A program made the position numbers and the translations under genes. Below the pieces are notes generated by a model. It saw only the letters and a program-made list of their open reading frames with translations, was not told where the DNA came from and did no database searches. Source: Desulfovibrio sp. (GTDB lineage: Bacteria; Desulfobacterota; Desulfovibrionia; Desulfovibrionales; Desulfovibrionaceae). From it: a stretch of 34,953 nucleotides of DNA. Where the stretch lies: contig JAISTH010000006.1 in assembly GCA_031272715.1 (NCBI GenBank), positions 1 through 34,953 on the forward strand. The letters are read 5' to 3'. Position 1 is the stretch's first letter, and every line of letters begins with the position of its first letter. Below, piece after piece: positions 34,904 to 34,953 of the stretch.

Positions 34904-34953
34904 ATGGCACGGAAGAAAGCCCCGGACATGGCGGATTTGGCGGCCAAAGCCGA
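34904..34953 (+). CDS. start of a gene cut by the window edge
   Basis: ATG 34904 follows GGAGGG with 6 bases between. Sixteen codons are visible (MARKKAPDMADLAAKA), then the window ends. It is Lys-rich at the start. No family can be named from this fragment. Confidence 0.55.
   Translation, partial: MARKKAPDMADLAAKA

Overview
The window is GC-rich (AT-rich patches stand out sharply) and its gene set suggests a Desulfovibrio-like deltaproteobacterium. The pointers are a TIGR03960-type radical SAM protein fused to DUF2344, an RTX/VWA biofilm adhesin with a BapA-like prefix, and a receiver-TPR protein. This assignment is inference from family recall, with no database search.

Layout: 1-2516 is a broken polyvalent-type mobile-element gene (MuF_C-like module plus zincin), with an abrupt AT-to-GC switch near 780. 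2971-6235 holds a housekeeping pair (radical SAM fusion, SGNH hydrolase). 6236-8686 has no gene. It carries a family of strong promoters, each followed exactly at the predicted +1 by a long hairpin whose apical loop is a run of C. 8687-14278 is an adhesin locus: two stand-alone BapA-prefix-like proteins, a terminator, then the 1322-residue Ig/VWA/RTX protein with a 330-nt leader. 14339-16615 has a hypothetical gene, gene debris and an Rpn/PD-(D/E)XK-like protein.

17525-22935 is an island-like segment bounded by tRNA-Glu(CTC) and a decayed full-length tRNA copy whose anticodon arm is inverted. Inside are an AAA-like/PD-(D/E)XK protein, a HipA-like kinase and an ankyrin remnant. No integrase is visible. 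23016-32398 is mostly chromosomal: a fused MrfA-helicase/MrfB-exonuclease-like protein, a hypothetical gene, a receiver-TPR protein, an LprI-like periplasmic protein and a TOTE-type primase-helicase.

32624-34500 (minus strand) contains an Rpn nuclease gene broken by a nonsense codon and a homopolymer frameshift. Its in-gene C-terminal ORF keeps a perfect ribosome binding site and is duplicated as a stand-alone gene, which fits the RpnL/RpnS intragenic toxin-antitoxin arrangement. A new gene begins at 34904 and runs off the window.

The two most interesting signals are the C-loop hairpin RNA modules and the decayed Rpn toxin with its retained, duplicated intragenic antitoxin.
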